In this document: positions 32,503-33,059 of the stretch, one piece after another
How positions within the stretch are numbered: position 1 is the stretch's first letter
How the letters are laid out: every line of letters starts with the position of its first letter
Source of the DNA: Tersicoccus phoenicis
GTDB taxonomy: Bacteria; Actinomycetota; Actinomycetes; Actinomycetales; Micrococcaceae
Assembly: GCF_001968835.1 (NCBI RefSeq)
Contig: NZ_MRDE01000035.1
Location: 1 to 33,059, forward strand
Reading direction: 5' to 3'
Length of the DNA stretch: 33,059 nt
Translations under genes and position numbers: made by a program
Notes under the pieces: model-generated
What the model saw: the letters and a program-made list of their open reading frames with translations, nothing else
The model's database searches: none
What the model was told of the DNA's origin: nothing

Positions 32503-33059
32503 CCCTGAGTTGGGTCAAATCGTTAGTGCCTCGCTGTCGGGGCGTGGATTGCGTCGAGGATGGCTTGTTCGTCGGGGCCGGCCTGGGCCGGGATGGTCGT
32601 GGTGGTGCCGTTGACCGTGATGGTCGCTGACCGCAGTGGCTTAAGGGCTCGGATGACGCGTCGCAGTGACAGCCCGGTCCGGTCCTGCACGGCACGGCTT
32701 ACTGCCAGGGCGGTGAATACGATCGTCAGGTGGGCCTCGATCGCGTCGCGGGTGCGGGCGAAGATCGGCCGGGCGCGCAGGTCGGTCTTGGACATCCGGA
32801 AGGACTGCTCGACGTGCCACAGGTCGTGGTAGCTGCCGATGACCTCACCGGCCGGCATCACGGTGGCGGGGATGTTGGTGACGTACCCTTTCAACCCGAC
32901 CAGTTTCTTGGCCCTGGCCAGTGCCTTCTCATCGAGCGCCCGGGCACCGTTGGCGGTCTTCACGAATCGTGGGGTGCGGGCGGTCGTCTCACCGGCGACG
33001 ACCGCCTTCGCCCGGTTCTCCTGCAGGGTCAGCGTCTGGTTGTCCCGCACCGCTCGTCT
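32503..33059 (-). mobile_element. IS1634-like insertion sequence, right copy (cut by window end)
   Basis: Inverted relative to the left copy; 32503-32654 is identical to the reverse complement of 1-152. The inner terminus CCCTGAGTTGGGTCAAATCG begins at 32503 and interrupts the IS3 orfA. The outer end is not in the window, so target duplications cannot be compared. Confidence 0.9.
32523..33059 (-). CDS. IS1634-family transposase (5' part beyond window)
   Basis: At least 178 residues of the C-terminal part are visible, open to the window end. The Y-x(n)-E-x6-K catalytic signature of IS4-superfamily elements appears in SYHDLWHVEQSFRMSKTDLR, with the glutamate of the DDE triad, followed by ARPIFARTRDAIEAHLTIVF, the usual membrane-like helix after the active site. 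Upstream VAGETTARTPRFVK and DEKALARAKKLVGLKGYV fit IS1634-family proteins. The TAA stop lies 20 nt inside the element's end. Confidence 0.88.
   Translation of the reverse strand, partial: RRAVRDNQTLTLQENRAKAVVAGETTARTPRFVKTANGARALDEKALARAKKLVGLKGYVTNIPATVMPAGEVIGSYHDLWHVEQSFRMSKTDLRARPIFARTRDAIEAHLTIVFTALAVSRAVQDRTGLSLRRVIRALKPLRSATITVNGTTTTIPAQAGPDEQAILDAIHAPTARH

Overview
The base composition is high in G+C, starts are often GTG or TTG, several -10-like TAnnnT boxes sit directly in front of start codons, and the protein families include RES-Xre, VapBC45-like, HepT-MntA and Wadjet. Together these suggest an actinomycete chromosome or a large mobile or accessory region of one. I cannot name the genus from sequence alone. 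Both ends of the window lie inside copies of the same IS1634-like insertion sequence in inverted orientation: positions 1-152 are the exact reverse complement of 32503-32654. The window is therefore either a segment bounded by IS copies or a contig that broke in this repeat.

Layout, left to right. (1) 1-317: IS1634-like 3' end abutting the broken tail of a HipB-like antitoxin gene. (2) 386-3830, minus strand: apparent catabolic operon of an NCS1 nucleobase-type permease, a zinc alcohol dehydrogenase and a nitrilase-superfamily C-N hydrolase. (3) 4006-5377, minus: purple-acid-phosphatase-like secreted or membrane-anchored phosphoesterase, frameshifted in a C5 run. (4) 5475-8184: NYN-domain RNase-like protein, divergent from a RES-Xre toxin-antitoxin (TA) pair. 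(5) 8260-10810: translationally coupled aldo/keto reductase, short family III CoA-transferase and an SDR-fold protein lacking the usual Tyr-x3-Lys. (6) 10850-15060: TA cluster with HepT-MntA, a BrnT-like/ribbon-helix-helix pair and HipBA. The last two pairs lie between two 94%-identical direct copies of the 3' end of a VOC-family gene. (7) 15138-21286: small unknown gene, then a LacI regulator divergent from a three-gene fructose-type PTS plus a GH38 alpha-mannosidase, with a perfect 32-bp palindrome between them. (8) 21293-27718: gene fragments (UvrD-type nuclease tail, large restriction-helicase tail) around a VapBC45-like TA pair, then a SNF2 ATPase and its SWIM-domain partner. (9) 27921-30651: a decayed Wadjet (JetABCD) locus with a broken jetC and an intact jetD. 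(10) 30671-31512: another TA pair with a TGTACA-type operator. (11) 31589-33059: truncated IS3-family element interrupted by the second IS1634-like copy.

How the genes fit together: the window mixes two sugar- or nitrogen-compound catabolic operons with a dense defence/TA area (six apparently complete TA pairs, one TA remnant, one decayed Wadjet, one decayed restriction-helicase). IS copies, gene fragments and duplicated gene ends all indicate repeated insertion and deletion. I do not see a CRISPR array, tRNA, rRNA, integrase or replication origin. The most unusual items are the intact JetD left behind by a dead Wadjet operon, the tandem-palindrome operator of the mannosidase PTS operon, the VOC 3'-end duplication flanking two TA modules, the NYN/RES-Xre divergent pair, and the recurrent placement of a -10-like hexamer exactly 6 nt before TA start codons.
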